A stretch of DNA of 64,000 nucleotides from Lysinibacillus irui. GTDB lineage: Bacteria > Bacillota > Bacilli > Bacillales_A > Planococcaceae. The stretch covers positions 1,047,501-1,111,500 of the forward strand of contig NZ_CP113527.1 in the NCBI RefSeq assembly GCF_028877475.1. The letters run 5' to 3'. The translations under genes were made by a program, and so were the position numbers. Below are positions 9,904-17,608 of this stretch, piece by piece (position 1 is the first letter of the stretch; every line of letters begins with the position of its first letter). The notes beneath the pieces were generated by a model. It saw only the letters and a list, made by a program, of their open reading frames with translations. It made no database searches and was not told the DNA's origin.

Positions 9904-10896
9904 ATGATTCATACAACAAGAAGTCGCATGATTATAATTACAACCTTTGTGGTTACGATAGTAGTGGCAATCATTGCGGTCGGGTTAGGTAGTGTTCATA
10001 TTTCCGTTCCTAATATTTTAACCACCCTTCTCAATGGACGTGATCAAGAGGGTGTATATACAACAATAATTTGGGATATCCGATTACCTCGGGTGTTATT
10101 GGCTTTAATTATTGGTGCAAGTATTGCCATTTCGGGTGCCTTATTGCAGGCAGTCATGGGTAATCCGTTAGCTGATCCTGGATTAACAGGGGTAACAAGC
10201 GGGGCAGCAGCCTTTGTATTACTCATCCTTTTAGCAAATCCAGAGTTGACACACTTCATTCCTTTAGCTGCGATTGTGGGCGGATTGATTGCGGCTGCAA
10301 TCGTTTATGCTCTCGCTTGGAGACGGACAGGCATTACACCCATCACTATTATTTTATCGGGGGTAGCCGTGAATGCTTTATGTGGCGGGGTCATTGGATT
10401 TTTATCGATTCTTTATAGTGATCGTTTACCGTCAGCTGTGCAATGGATGAATGGTAGTCTCGCTGCAAAAGGGAATGCATCACTACATATGATTTATTTG
10501 TATGCCATCATAGGTTGGGTACTATCCATTTTTGCGATTCGCAAAGCCAATATCATTCGTTTAGGTGATCAGGTGGCGACTAATTTAGGAGAAAGTGTAA
10601 CGCGTATTCGTATTATGTTATCTATTTTAGCTGTTTTTCTAGCAGCTATTTCAGTCGCTGCAGTTGGTATGATTAGTTTTATCGGATTAATCATACCGCA
10701 TATGGCTAGATTACTCGTTGGCTCAGACTATAAGTATATGTTGCCGATGAGTATGGCATTAGGGGCGATTGTTTTATTGATTGCCGACACTGGCGGGCGG
10801 ACATTATTTGCACCACTTGATATTCCAGCAGGTATTTTAATGGCCGTTATTGGTGGACCTTACTTCTTATACTTGATGAGAAAGAAGGCGTTTTAA
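9904..10896 (+). CDS. isdF: FecCD-family iron/heme ABC permease
   Basis: This 330-residue integral membrane protein has about ten hydrophobic segments typical of the FecCD/BtuC family. It shows the family stretch RLPRVLLALIIGASIAISGA, then NPLADPGLTGVTSGAA and GMISFIGLIIPHMARLLVGSD, the last containing the coupling-helix region that contacts the ATPase. It would form the homodimeric channel for the substrate delivered by the lipoprotein. The single permease gene implies a homodimer. Its stop overlaps the ATPase start in TAATG. Confidence 0.93.
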   Translation: MIHTTRSRMIIITTFVVTIVVAIIAVGLGSVHISVPNILTTLLNGRDQEGVYTTIIWDIRLPRVLLALIIGASIAISGALLQAVMGNPLADPGLTGVTSGAAAFVLLILLANPELTHFIPLAAIVGGLIAAAIVYALAWRRTGITPITIILSGVAVNALCGGVIGFLSILYSDRLPSAVQWMNGSLAAKGNASLHMIYLYAIIGWVLSIFAIRKANIIRLGDQVATNLGESVTRIRIMLSILAVFLAAISVAAVGMISFIGLIIPHMARLLVGSDYKYMLPMSMALGAIVLLIADTGGRTLFAPLDIPAGILMAVIGGPYFLYLMRKKAF

Positions 10897-11678
10897 TGTT
10901 AAAGATTGAACAGTTATCCATCAGCTATGAACAAAAGGAAGTTGTCCATGACTTTTCTTTTGATGTTAAAAAAGGCGAAATCCTATCCATCATTGGACCG
11001 AATGGCTCTGGCAAATCAACGATATTAAAGGCCCTTGCAAGGATGCAGCCGTACCAGACAGGAACTATTTTGTTTGATGGGGAAAATATGCGTCGATTAT
11101 CCTCAAAACAAATTGCTCGAAAAATGTGTATGCTTAGTCAACAAAATCAAGCCCCAACTGATATATCTGTCAAAAATTTAGTGGCCTATGGTCGTTATCC
11201 ACATAAAAAGTGGTTTGAGCGCCTCAATGCAGAGGATGAGGTCATTATTGATTGGGCATTAGAAAAAACTGATCTCTCACATTATAAAGAAAAGCCGATT
11301 GCTGCCTTGTCTGGGGGAGAAGCACAGCGCGCATGGATTGCCATGGCTTTAGCGCAACGGCCTGAAGTTTTACTATTAGATGAGCCCACGACATTCTTAG
11401 ATATTGCGCATCAGCATGAAGTGCTAGAATTAGTGCGAGAGCTGAATCGTGACATGGGCATGACTGTTGTGATGGTACTCCATGATTTAAACCAAGCCTC
11501 TAGCTATAGTGATCAAATAGTGGTGGTAAAGGATGGTAAACGAGCTCATATGGGTACTCCAGATGAAGTCATGACAGAACGGATGATTCAACACATCTAT
11601 CGGATGGAAGCGGAAATTCAATATGTTTCATGGGATAGTGCTCCAAGAATTCAATTAAAAAATACGGTCAAAGCTTAG
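10896..11678 (+). CDS. Iron/heme ABC transporter ATPase (FecE/FhuC type)
   Basis: This 260-residue nucleotide-binding subunit has Walker A GPNGSGKS (near residues 34-41), a Q-loop at LSQQNQAP, signature LSGGEAQRAW, Walker B VLLLDEPTTFLD and the switch His in VMVLHDLNQA. It begins on the last base of the permease stop, so the two are translationally coupled. The FecE/FhuC subfamily powers vitamin B12, siderophore and heme importers. An ATPase is absent from the core S. aureus isdDEF locus, whereas here it is supplied in the operon. Confidence 0.93.
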   Translation: MLKIEQLSISYEQKEVVHDFSFDVKKGEILSIIGPNGSGKSTILKALARMQPYQTGTILFDGENMRRLSSKQIARKMCMLSQQNQAPTDISVKNLVAYGRYPHKKWFERLNAEDEVIIDWALEKTDLSHYKEKPIAALSGGEAQRAWIAMALAQRPEVLLLDEPTTFLDIAHQHEVLELVRELNRDMGMTVVMVLHDLNQASSYSDQIVVVKDGKRAHMGTPDEVMTERMIQHIYRMEAEIQYVSWDSAPRIQLKNTVKA

Positions 11679-11689
11679 GAGGAAAGTGC

Positions 11690-12184
11690 ATGCCAAAAGC
11701 AATCGATTTGGAACAAGTAAAACAGGATTATAAAGCATTTATTCAAAATAAAAAAAATTGTGTATTAAGCTTCGTGGATGGAGAAGGCAGGCCTTTTAGT
11801 AGTACAGCCCCTTTTGTACGCCTAAATGGAAAATTTTATATTTATATTAGTCGGATTGCAGAGCATTACCAACTAATGGAGAAGTCAGAAGTAGTCGATT
11901 TAATTTGTGTAGCGGATGAAGCAGTAACTGCTAATCCTTTTGCCACAGAGCGAGCACGCTGGCAATGTCAGCCTAAAAATTTGGGCAATGAAGGTCATGA
12001 AGAAGTATTTGCAGCCTTTGATCAACTATTTAATGCAAAAATGATGACAATGTTACGTTCACTTGATTTCTCATTATTTGAGTTAACGCCGGTCGCTGGG
12101 CGGTATGTCGTGGGATTTGGCAAAGCCTTTACGATTGATATCGCCAATGACAAATTGATACATGTTGTCATTGATAAAAAATAG
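11690..12184 (+). CDS. HugZ-family heme utilisation protein, putative heme oxygenase
   Basis: A 164-residue split-barrel protein of the pyridoxamine 5'-phosphate oxidase-like superfamily. The N-terminal strand pair (CVLSFVDGEGRPFSSTAPFV), FYIYISRIAEH and the C-terminal GRYVVGFGKAFTID stretch match the HugZ/HutZ family, whose members bind heme on the barrel dimer and degrade it to release iron. It follows the heme transporter ATPase by 11 bases, behind AGGAGG, so imported heme would be opened in the cytoplasm. No IsdG/IsdI-type oxygenase is present in the operon. Heme degradation is inferred from family and context. Confidence 0.82.
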   Translation: MPKAIDLEQVKQDYKAFIQNKKNCVLSFVDGEGRPFSSTAPFVRLNGKFYIYISRIAEHYQLMEKSEVVDLICVADEAVTANPFATERARWQCQPKNLGNEGHEEVFAAFDQLFNAKMMTMLRSLDFSLFELTPVAGRYVVGFGKAFTIDIANDKLIHVVIDKK

Positions 12185-12211
12185 GTTGCCAATAAAGGCA
12201 GCCTATTTTTC
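12180..12211. terminator. Terminator between convergent heme and GntR-ABC operons
   Basis: AATAGGTTGCC (12180-12190) pairs with GGCAGCCTATT (12197-12207), with one G-U pair, flanked by A and T runs on both sides. It can therefore serve both convergent operons. Confidence 0.85.
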
Positions 12212-12220
12212 AATGAATAG

Positions 12221-12835
12221 TTAGCAAATTTCTCTTGTCGTATATAAATGAAGACATTTATGGAACGTAAGAAAGCTAATGAGGGTGCTAACAATTGTTG
12301 GGAGCACTAAGATGAATAAGTTTCCAGCTATTAATGATAAATAGTAATGAACAACAAAGTTTAGCAGAATAATCAGCAAGGTAGCCGTAAGCATTCTGAT
12401 AGTTCGTATTCCCTCCGTTTCTTGAAGTTGCTGAATATAAAATTGACTACAGATGAGAAAATAAGCACTGCTTATATAAGCGAAATACATAGCAAAATGC
12501 TCCAAAAAATCTGTAGAAGCTTCAGGTTGAGAGAAATAGATTGGTGCAATGAAAAGAAAGAGCAGAGTAATAAGGCCATAGCAATAAAGGAAATCAGACT
12601 GTAATTGCGCCTTTTTTGACAGAGGTAGGCTATTGACAAACACTTCCCAGTTTACTTGTCGATCCCCTTTGTATAAAATTTCAACAAGTGTGGCCGAAAT
12701 GACGACGATCACCAAACCAATGGAAGGGCTATCCACGAAGGAGAAGTGAACAAAATTAAGGAGTAGACATAAGGTCATTGCAAAAATGAGAGACCATTTT
12801 TGTACGACAAATCTTTGTAACAATAATGCTCGCAT
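12221..12835 (-). CDS. ABC-2 type permease subunit, second of pair
   Basis: A 204-residue membrane protein with about six hydrophobic segments and no recognisable enzyme motif. It has the pattern of the small ABC-2 permeases paired with YtrB-like ATPases: an N-terminal cytoplasmic start (MRALLLQRFVVQKW), a first membrane helix and a long hydrophobic C-terminal half. The start is preceded by AGGGAGGGG on the minus strand. It is the last gene of a four-gene minus-strand operon (GntR, ATPase, two permeases). The substrate is unknown; related systems handle cell-envelope stress or peptide antibiotics. Confidence 0.75.
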   Translation of the reverse strand: MRALLLQRFVVQKWSLIFAMTLCLLLNFVHFSFVDSPSIGLVIVVISATLVEILYKGDRQVNWEVFVNSLPLSKKAQLQSDFLYCYGLITLLFLFIAPIYFSQPEASTDFLEHFAMYFAYISSAYFLICSQFYIQQLQETEGIRTIRMLTATLLIILLNFVVHYYLSLIAGNLFILVLPTIVSTLISFLTFHKCLHLYTTREIC

Positions 12836-12846
12836 AGAACCCCTCC

Positions 12847-13473
12847 CTAGAACTCTTTCCTTTTATAAATGGCTGTAGAAATTAACGAGGATAGCCAAAG
12901 TAATAATAAACCGGCAAATGGTGTTACAAACATAAACTGTTTAAGATTTAAAAAAGTGAAGGGTATATTGGGTAGATACTCTTTAAACATCCCTAACAAG
13001 AAGCCTGGGATAAAACAAAGCGCAATCAAAACCATTTTTCCTTTAATGGAGCCAAATTTAATATAAATAGGTAATAATACAGCTAACAGACAGAGAGCCA
13101 ATGTCACAATCATAATAAATGTTAGGAAAAAATCTGTAGTGATACCGTGATCGGTAAAATAGTTGATAAGAAATATAATGGGCAGTGCAATAATAAGACC
13201 AATGATCATAAGCAATACACTCAGTATATATTTACTAAGAACAATATCCCCTTTAGAAATCGGTAGGGTATTGGCATACTTATCCCAGCTACTTTGCTCA
13301 TCATAGGTAAGAGCTGTGATTGCTTGAATCGTTACAATAAAGACAATAACAGCCAGCAGCATTGAGCTTTGCTGCATAAAGATCGCCATCACAAGAAGAA
13401 ATAGAACAACGTATGCCTGGGATCTCAATTGACGTTGAATAGTCATTAAATCTTTTACTATAAGACCTATCAT
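12847..13473 (-). CDS. ABC-2 type permease subunit, first of pair
   Basis: A 208-residue protein with roughly six membrane segments, related in architecture to the downstream permease. Its middle part reads TYDEQSSWDKYANTLPISKGDIVLSKY, a cytoplasmic turn typical of ABC-2 permeases of the YtrC/YtrD kind. The start codon overlaps the ATPase stop in ATGA (13470-13473), and 11 bases separate it from the next permease. The two permeases probably form a heterodimeric channel with the ATPase. Export of an unknown substrate is the likely function, inferred from family only. Confidence 0.78.
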   Translation of the reverse strand: MIGLIVKDLMTIQRQLRSQAYVVLFLLVMAIFMQQSSMLLAVIVFIVTIQAITALTYDEQSSWDKYANTLPISKGDIVLSKYILSVLLMIIGLIIALPIIFLINYFTDHGITTDFFLTFIMIVTLALCLLAVLLPIYIKFGSIKGKMVLIALCFIPGFLLGMFKEYLPNIPFTFLNLKQFMFVTPFAGLLLLWLSSLISTAIYKRKEF

Positions 13474-14318
13474 ATTGAAACACTACCTTTCACAAAAAAT
13501 AGCATGATATCCTCTATAGAAGGTTTTTCGAGTCGGAAAGCCTCGTTTACTTCATGTTTCAGAACGAGGGCTTCAATTCCGAATGCTCCATTTCGTTTTT
13601 TTATAATGGCATGCTCTGGCAATACGCTTACTTCCTCACTACTCCCTTTGAAAATGCCGTAATCATATAATAGAGCGTCTTTACTTTCACTCAATAAAAT
13701 TTCACCATTATGGATGAGCGTAATATAGTCAGCAATTTTTTCTAAATCGCTTGTAATATGAGAAGAAAATAAAATGCTATGTGTTTCATCCTGCATAAAT
13801 GCTAAAAATAAATCTAAAATTTCATCCCTAATAATAGGATCTAGTCCACTTGTTGGTTCGTCTAAAATCAATAATTTTGGATGATGTGACAAGGCTAATG
13901 CAATCGACAGCTTCATCCTCATTCCTCGTGATAGTTCCTTGATCTTCTTCCTCTTTGGTACGTTAAATTGAGTCAATCGTTCAAAGTAATAGCTAGAATC
14001 CCACGTTTGAAATACCTTTTTCATAATCTTGTCGAGCTGCGTCGCATTTAGCGTCTCAGGTACATGTAAATCGTCAAACACTACACCGATGTCGTTTTTT
14101 ATCGATAGCTCATGTTCGACATGATCCTGACCAAAAAGCAATATTTCGCCATATTCTTTTTTTAATAAATTCAGCATGCATTTAATGGTAGTTGATTTTC
14201 CTGCCCCATTTTCACCGACAAAGCCCATTACCGTTCCTTGAGGGACTGAAAAGCTTACATCTTTAAGGGAAAAGCCTTCAAAAATCTTATGTAGACCATG
14301 AATTTCAATGGCATTCAT
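13470..14318 (-). CDS. ABC transporter ATPase (YtrB-like)
   Basis: A 282-residue ATPase with Walker A GENGAGKS (near residues 35-42), a Q-loop-region Asp in GVVFDDLHVPE, signature LSRGMRMKLSIA, Walker B LLILDEPTSGLD and switch His in FSSHITSDLE. The C-terminal 70 residues lack motifs and probably contact the permeases. The start immediately follows the GntR stop (TAAATG), with its AGAGGAGG site inside the end of the regulator gene. This order, with a short GntR protein first, is the YtrA-operon arrangement known from B. subtilis, where the genes respond to cell-wall-active antibiotics. Confidence 0.88.
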   Translation of the reverse strand: MNAIEIHGLHKIFEGFSLKDVSFSVPQGTVMGFVGENGAGKSTTIKCMLNLLKKEYGEILLFGQDHVEHELSIKNDIGVVFDDLHVPETLNATQLDKIMKKVFQTWDSSYYFERLTQFNVPKRKKIKELSRGMRMKLSIALALSHHPKLLILDEPTSGLDPIIRDEILDLFLAFMQDETHSILFSSHITSDLEKIADYITLIHNGEILLSESKDALLYDYGIFKGSSEEVSVLPEHAIIKKRNGAFGIEALVLKHEVNEAFRLEKPSIEDIMLFFVKGSVSI

Positions 14319-14696
14319 TTAAATTTCCTCCTCTAACAGTAAAGATATTAATTCTTGCATTTCTTCTTTAGAAAGACCAGCTGTTTTCGCTGCTCTTACC
14401 GCCCTCTGCAAATGTTCCTCCACCTGACGTAGTAACTCCTCGCGTAAAAAATCTTGATTACGTTCGGTGACAAAGCTTCCTTTTCCAGCGACTGTTTCAA
14501 TGAAGCCATCTCGCTCTAAATCGGCATATGCTCGTTTGGTCGTCATCACACTTATTTTTAAATCCTTTGCTAGGGCACGAATAGATGGTAGTGCATCACC
14601 TGCTTGAAATTTATTCGCTAGAATGGCCTCTTTGAGTTGTGTGGTGATTTGCTCATAAATAGGCTTATCACTAGCATTACTTAAATGAATATGCAC
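14319..14696 (-). CDS. GntR-family (YtrA subfamily) repressor
   Basis: A 125-residue regulator with an N-terminal winged-helix domain (PIYEQITTQLKEAILANKFQAGDALPSIRALAKDL, residues 13-47) and only a short C-terminal helical dimerisation segment, the hallmark of YtrA-subfamily GntR proteins. The start is GTG at 14696 behind AGAGGTGAGGA. It is the first gene of the ABC operon, and its promoter is overlapped by a palindrome at 14715-14739, so autorepression is likely. No ligand can be deduced; no ligand-binding domain is present. Confidence 0.88.
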   Translation of the reverse strand: MHIHLSNASDKPIYEQITTQLKEAILANKFQAGDALPSIRALAKDLKISVMTTKRAYADLERDGFIETVAGKGSFVTERNQDFLREELLRQVEEHLQRAVRAAKTAGLSKEEMQELISLLLEEEI

Positions 14697-14714
14697 AAAT
14701 CCTCACCTCTTATA

Positions 14715-14739
14715 ACTGTATATATACACTATATACAGT
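14715..14739. promoter_or_regulatory. Probable GntR operator
   Basis: ACTGTATAT (14715-14723) and its exact complement ATATACAGT (14731-14739) are separated by seven bases. The palindrome covers the -10 box of the minus-strand promoter, ideal for repression by the adjacent YtrA-type protein. Confidence 0.75.
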
Positions 14740-14756
14740 AGGCGATAAAAATGCAA
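14728..14756 (-). promoter_or_regulatory. SigA promoter of the GntR-ABC operon
   Basis: On the minus strand TTGCAT (14756-14751) is followed after 17 bases by TATAGT (14733-14728). The -10 lies within the palindromic operator. Confidence 0.7.
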
Positions 14757-14781
14757 CATATTCCTACTTTTGGTAGGGGGC

Positions 14782-14808
14782 ACGAATTGCAAAAACTCGG
14801 CATATATT
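14782..14808 (+). promoter_or_regulatory. Possible SigK-type promoter of ymxH-dpaAB
   Basis: CATATATT (14801-14808) fits the mother-cell SigK -10 pattern CATANNNT, with an AC at 14782-14783 at about the right distance. The neighbouring dpaA and dpaB are SigK genes in B. subtilis. The match is weak on its own and rests partly on context. Confidence 0.3.
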
Positions 14809-14838
14809 GAGGTAACGGCTCAAGGAGGGAGATGAGGC

Positions 14839-15102
14839 ATGCTACTATCTGAGATGGTGGATAAAGAATTAATTCAAATTGAGGGTGGCGTACATTTTGG
14901 CATTTTAGCACATACAGAATGCCTATTGGATGTGCAAACAGGAAAAATACATGGATTTGAGATTGTGAAAGATAAATTACCATTCCAAAAAAAGAAGATG
15001 AAAGTTAGTGAAATGATACCTTGGCATGAAATTATATTAATTGGAGAAGATCGGATTTTATTTAATAAGACATCTACAGTACAATCAGAATATTTACAGT
15101 GA
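14839..15102 (+). CDS. ymxH: YlmC/YmxH family PRC-barrel sporulation protein
   Basis: An 87-residue single PRC-barrel-like domain protein (LLSEMVDKELIQIEGG at the start, then a VQTGKIHGFEIV strand). B. subtilis YmxH sits at the same place, before the dipicolinate synthase genes, and the YlmC/YmxH family is linked with sporulation; its molecular role is unknown. An AAGGAGGGAG site lies upstream of the ATG. Nine bases separate it from dpaA, so it is probably in the same transcript. Confidence 0.85.
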   Translation: MLLSEMVDKELIQIEGGVHFGILAHTECLLDVQTGKIHGFEIVKDKLPFQKKKMKVSEMIPWHEIILIGEDRILFNKTSTVQSEYLQ

Positions 15103-15111
15103 GGTGAGCTT

Positions 15112-15891
15112 TTGGAAAACGAAAAATGGCTTGTTATCGGTGAGGACTCGAGATTAAAGGAATTAGCGACAATGCTAAGAAGTCCATCGAGAACAGTGTT
15201 TTATAAAAGAACGACAGTTTGGAACGAAGAGTTAAATAAACTTGTTTTAGAATTCCAACCAAATAAAATTATCCTACCTATTCTTCCGTTGAAAATAGAA
15301 GTTGAGCAACTATATGGCATATCACAAGTTAAATTTTATACAGGTCGATTAACGATGCATTGGAAGCAATTGCTGGAGAAAAATGAATCCATTTGTTATT
15401 TACAACAAGAATCGTTTATTTGGCAAAATGCTCGGTTAACAGCGGAGGGATTTATCGCCACGTTCTACGGACTCGAGCAAAAATGTATTTACGGACAAAA
15501 TTTTACGATCGCAGGCTTCGGTCGTATCGCCAAAATGCTCGCCTCTTTACTTGTTAAAATGGGTGCGAATGTTCATATTGTGGCACGTTCAGTTGTACAA
15601 GTGAGTGAAGCAAAAGCATATGGTTATAAAGCTACAAATTTAGATGACCGTCAATGGTCTATTACGGATAGCATTTTTATAAATACAATTCCAGCAAAAT
15701 GGATTACAGAGTCATTTATTGAGCATGTTCCAGCAGTTTTATATGATTTAGCCTCAGAGCCAGGCTGTTTAGATATAGATGCTGATCAATTACAAACGTA
15801 TGTACTATTGCCATCATTGCCTGGGAAATACTTTGCACATGACGCAGCTACAATATTGTGCAAGGCAATAGAGGAGGAAGAAAATTGTTAA
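15112..15891 (+). CDS. dpaA: Dipicolinate synthase subunit A
   Basis: With DpaB this protein oxidises the dihydrodipicolinate pathway intermediate to dipicolinic acid, the calcium chelator of the spore core, in the mother cell. A Rossmann NAD(P)-binding motif GFGRIAKML lies near residues 136-144, and the C-terminal LPSLPGKYFAHDAATIL matches the end of B. subtilis SpoVFA. The protein has 259 residues, clearly shorter than the roughly 297 of B. subtilis; an in-frame stop at 15100 excludes extension, and the N-terminal domain is divergent. The start is TTG 15112 behind GAGGTGAG. It overlaps dpaB by seven bases. Confidence 0.9.
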   Translation: MENEKWLVIGEDSRLKELATMLRSPSRTVFYKRTTVWNEELNKLVLEFQPNKIILPILPLKIEVEQLYGISQVKFYTGRLTMHWKQLLEKNESICYLQQESFIWQNARLTAEGFIATFYGLEQKCIYGQNFTIAGFGRIAKMLASLLVKMGANVHIVARSVVQVSEAKAYGYKATNLDDRQWSITDSIFINTIPAKWITESFIEHVPAVLYDLASEPGCLDIDADQLQTYVLLPSLPGKYFAHDAATILCKAIEEEENC

Positions 15892-16475
15892 CGGGGAAAC
15901 GAATTGGCCTAGGTATTACTGCTTCGCATTGTACTTATGAAGATGTAGTGCCTAAAATTCAAAATTTTATTGATGTTGGGGCTACAGTTATTCCTATCAT
16001 TACCCACTCCGTTTTACATGCGGCTACCCGCTTTGGGACAGGGGAAGAGTGGATTGCAAAAATAGAAGCATTAACGGGTGAAAAGGTTATTTCTTCTATA
16101 AAAGAGGCGGAGCCATTTGGACCATCCAATCCTTTAGATGCAATGGTCATTGCGCCAATGACAGGCAATAGCATTAGTAAATTTGCTAATGCAGCAACAG
16201 ATAGTCCTGTATTAATGGCAGCGAAGGCAACTTTACGTAATGGGTCTCCTGTAGTATTAGGTATTTCAACCAACGATGCACTTGGCTTAAATGGTATCAA
16301 TATTATGAAGTTGTTAAATGCTAAAAACATCTATTTTATTCCATTTGGTCAAGATTCCCCTCATTCCAAACCGAATTCTTTAATTGCTGATTTTGATCAA
16401 ATGGTGGATACTGTTCATGCAGCAATTACGCAGAAAAAGCAATTACAACCGCTGTTGATACAATATTTCAAATAA
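15885..16475 (+). CDS. dpaB: Dipicolinate synthase subunit B
   Basis: A flavoprotein-like (HFCD family) subunit of dipicolinate synthase. The 196 residues show GKRIGLGITASHCTYE at the start and the strongly conserved APMTGNSISKFANAATDSPVLMAAKA and GISTNDALGLNG segments. A GTG at 15858 would extend the frame, but TTG 15885 has AGAGGAGGAAG just upstream and gives the conserved N-terminus, so I use it. Translation overlaps the end of dpaA. The two subunits feed the DPA made by DapA-derived dihydrodipicolinate into the spore. Confidence 0.95.
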   Translation: MLTGKRIGLGITASHCTYEDVVPKIQNFIDVGATVIPIITHSVLHAATRFGTGEEWIAKIEALTGEKVISSIKEAEPFGPSNPLDAMVIAPMTGNSISKFANAATDSPVLMAAKATLRNGSPVVLGISTNDALGLNGINIMKLLNAKNIYFIPFGQDSPHSKPNSLIADFDQMVDTVHAAITQKKQLQPLLIQYFK

Positions 16476-16508
16476 ATCATATATTACACACAATTTTCAG
16501 TATTTTTG

Positions 16509-16517
16509 TGATACAAT
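16509..16517 (+). promoter_or_regulatory. Candidate extended -10 promoter of asd
   Basis: TG at 16509-16510, one base, then TACAAT (16512-16517). No good -35 is present, as is common for extended -10 promoters. It would give asd-dapA vegetative expression independent of sporulation. Confidence 0.5.
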
Positions 16518-16557
16518 AGCACACATTATGAAACATGTATTCAAGGAGAGATGACAG

Positions 16558-17595
16558 ATGACAAAGCAGTTAACGGTTGCAGTTGTTGGGGCAACAGGGG
16601 CAGTTGGTTCGAAAATGATGGAGCAGTTAATTAAACGTAAATTCCCAATTGGGAACATTAAATTTCTTGCTTCTGCTCGTTCAGCAGGAAAATCAATCGA
16701 ATTTAATGGTCAAACATATACAATTGAAGAAGCGACACCTGAAGCTTTTGAAGGCGTCAATGTCGCTTTATTCTCAGCTGGTGGGTCAGTATCAGCTGTG
16801 CTTGCACCTGAAGCTGCTAAGCGTGGTGCAGTAGTAATTGATAATACGAGCCATTTCCGTATGGATCCAGAGGTACCGCTTGTCGTTCCTGAAGTGAATC
16901 GTGGCGACTTAGCGAAGCATAAAGGGATTATTGCGAATCCAAACTGCTCAACAATTCAAATGGTAGCTGCACTTGAACCAATTCGTAATGCATTTGGTTT
17001 AACGAAAGTAATTGTTTCAACTTATCAAGCAGTATCAGGTGCAGGTATTTCTGCTATTGAAGAATTAAAGGCACAAAGCGCAAACTGGGAAGCAGGTAAA
17101 GATGTAGAAGCAACTATTTTACCGTCTGGTAGTGATAAACGTCATTACCCAATCGCTCGTAATGTCATTCCACAAATTGATAAATTTACAGATAATGGAT
17201 TTACATACGAAGAAATGAAGATGATTAATGAGACCAAAAAAATTATGCATGCACCAGAGCTAAAAGTAGCTGCTACTTGTGTTCGTGTGCCAGTTGTTTC
17301 AGGTCACTCTGAATCAGTTTATATTGAGGTAGAGAAAGAAGCGTCAATTCAAGAAATTTTCGACGTATTACGCAATGCACCAGGTGTGATATTACAAGAT
17401 GATATTGCAACACAAACTTACCCAATGCCTATTTATGCAGAAGGGGAAGACGCTACTTTTGTAGGACGTATCCGTCAAGATTTAGACAATAGCAAAGGAT
17501 TCCATCTATGGATCGTTTCTGACAATTTATTAAAAGGCGCCGCATTAAACTCTATCCAAATTGCAGAAGCAATGCTTGAGGATAACTTACTATAA
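16558..17595 (+). CDS. asd: Aspartate-semialdehyde dehydrogenase
   Basis: This 345-residue enzyme reduces aspartyl-4-phosphate to aspartate semialdehyde with NADPH, the branch point to lysine/diaminopimelate, threonine and methionine. The N-terminal [13 protein letters not shown] nucleotide motif (residues 9-21), the catalytic Cys in NPNCSTIQ (about residue 130) and the active-site His in [10 protein letters not shown] are visible. AGGAGAGATG precedes the start. In B. subtilis the aspartokinase gene dapG stands between asd and dapA; here dapA follows after 13 bases with no dapG. Confidence 0.98.
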   Translation: MTKQLTVAVVGATGAVGSKMMEQLIKRKFPIGNIKFLASARSAGKSIEFNGQTYTIEEATPEAFEGVNVALFSAGGSVSAVLAPEAAKRGAVVIDNTSHFRMDPEVPLVVPEVNRGDLAKHKGIIANPNCSTIQMVAALEPIRNAFGLTKVIVSTYQAVSGAGISAIEELKAQSANWEAGKDVEATILPSGSDKRHYPIARNVIPQIDKFTDNGFTYEEMKMINETKKIMHAPELKVAATCVRVPVVSGHSESVYIEVEKEASIQEIFDVLRNAPGVILQDDIATQTYPMPIYAEGEDATFVGRIRQDLDNSKGFHLWIVSDNLLKGAALNSIQIAEAMLEDNLL

Positions 17596-17608
17596 GAGGG
17601 GTGTAAGG

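Noticed and set aside
12422-12604. 60-codon plus-strand frame
   Set aside because: Lies inside the minus-strand permease gene at 12221-12835, which has a clear start, membrane pattern and operon context.
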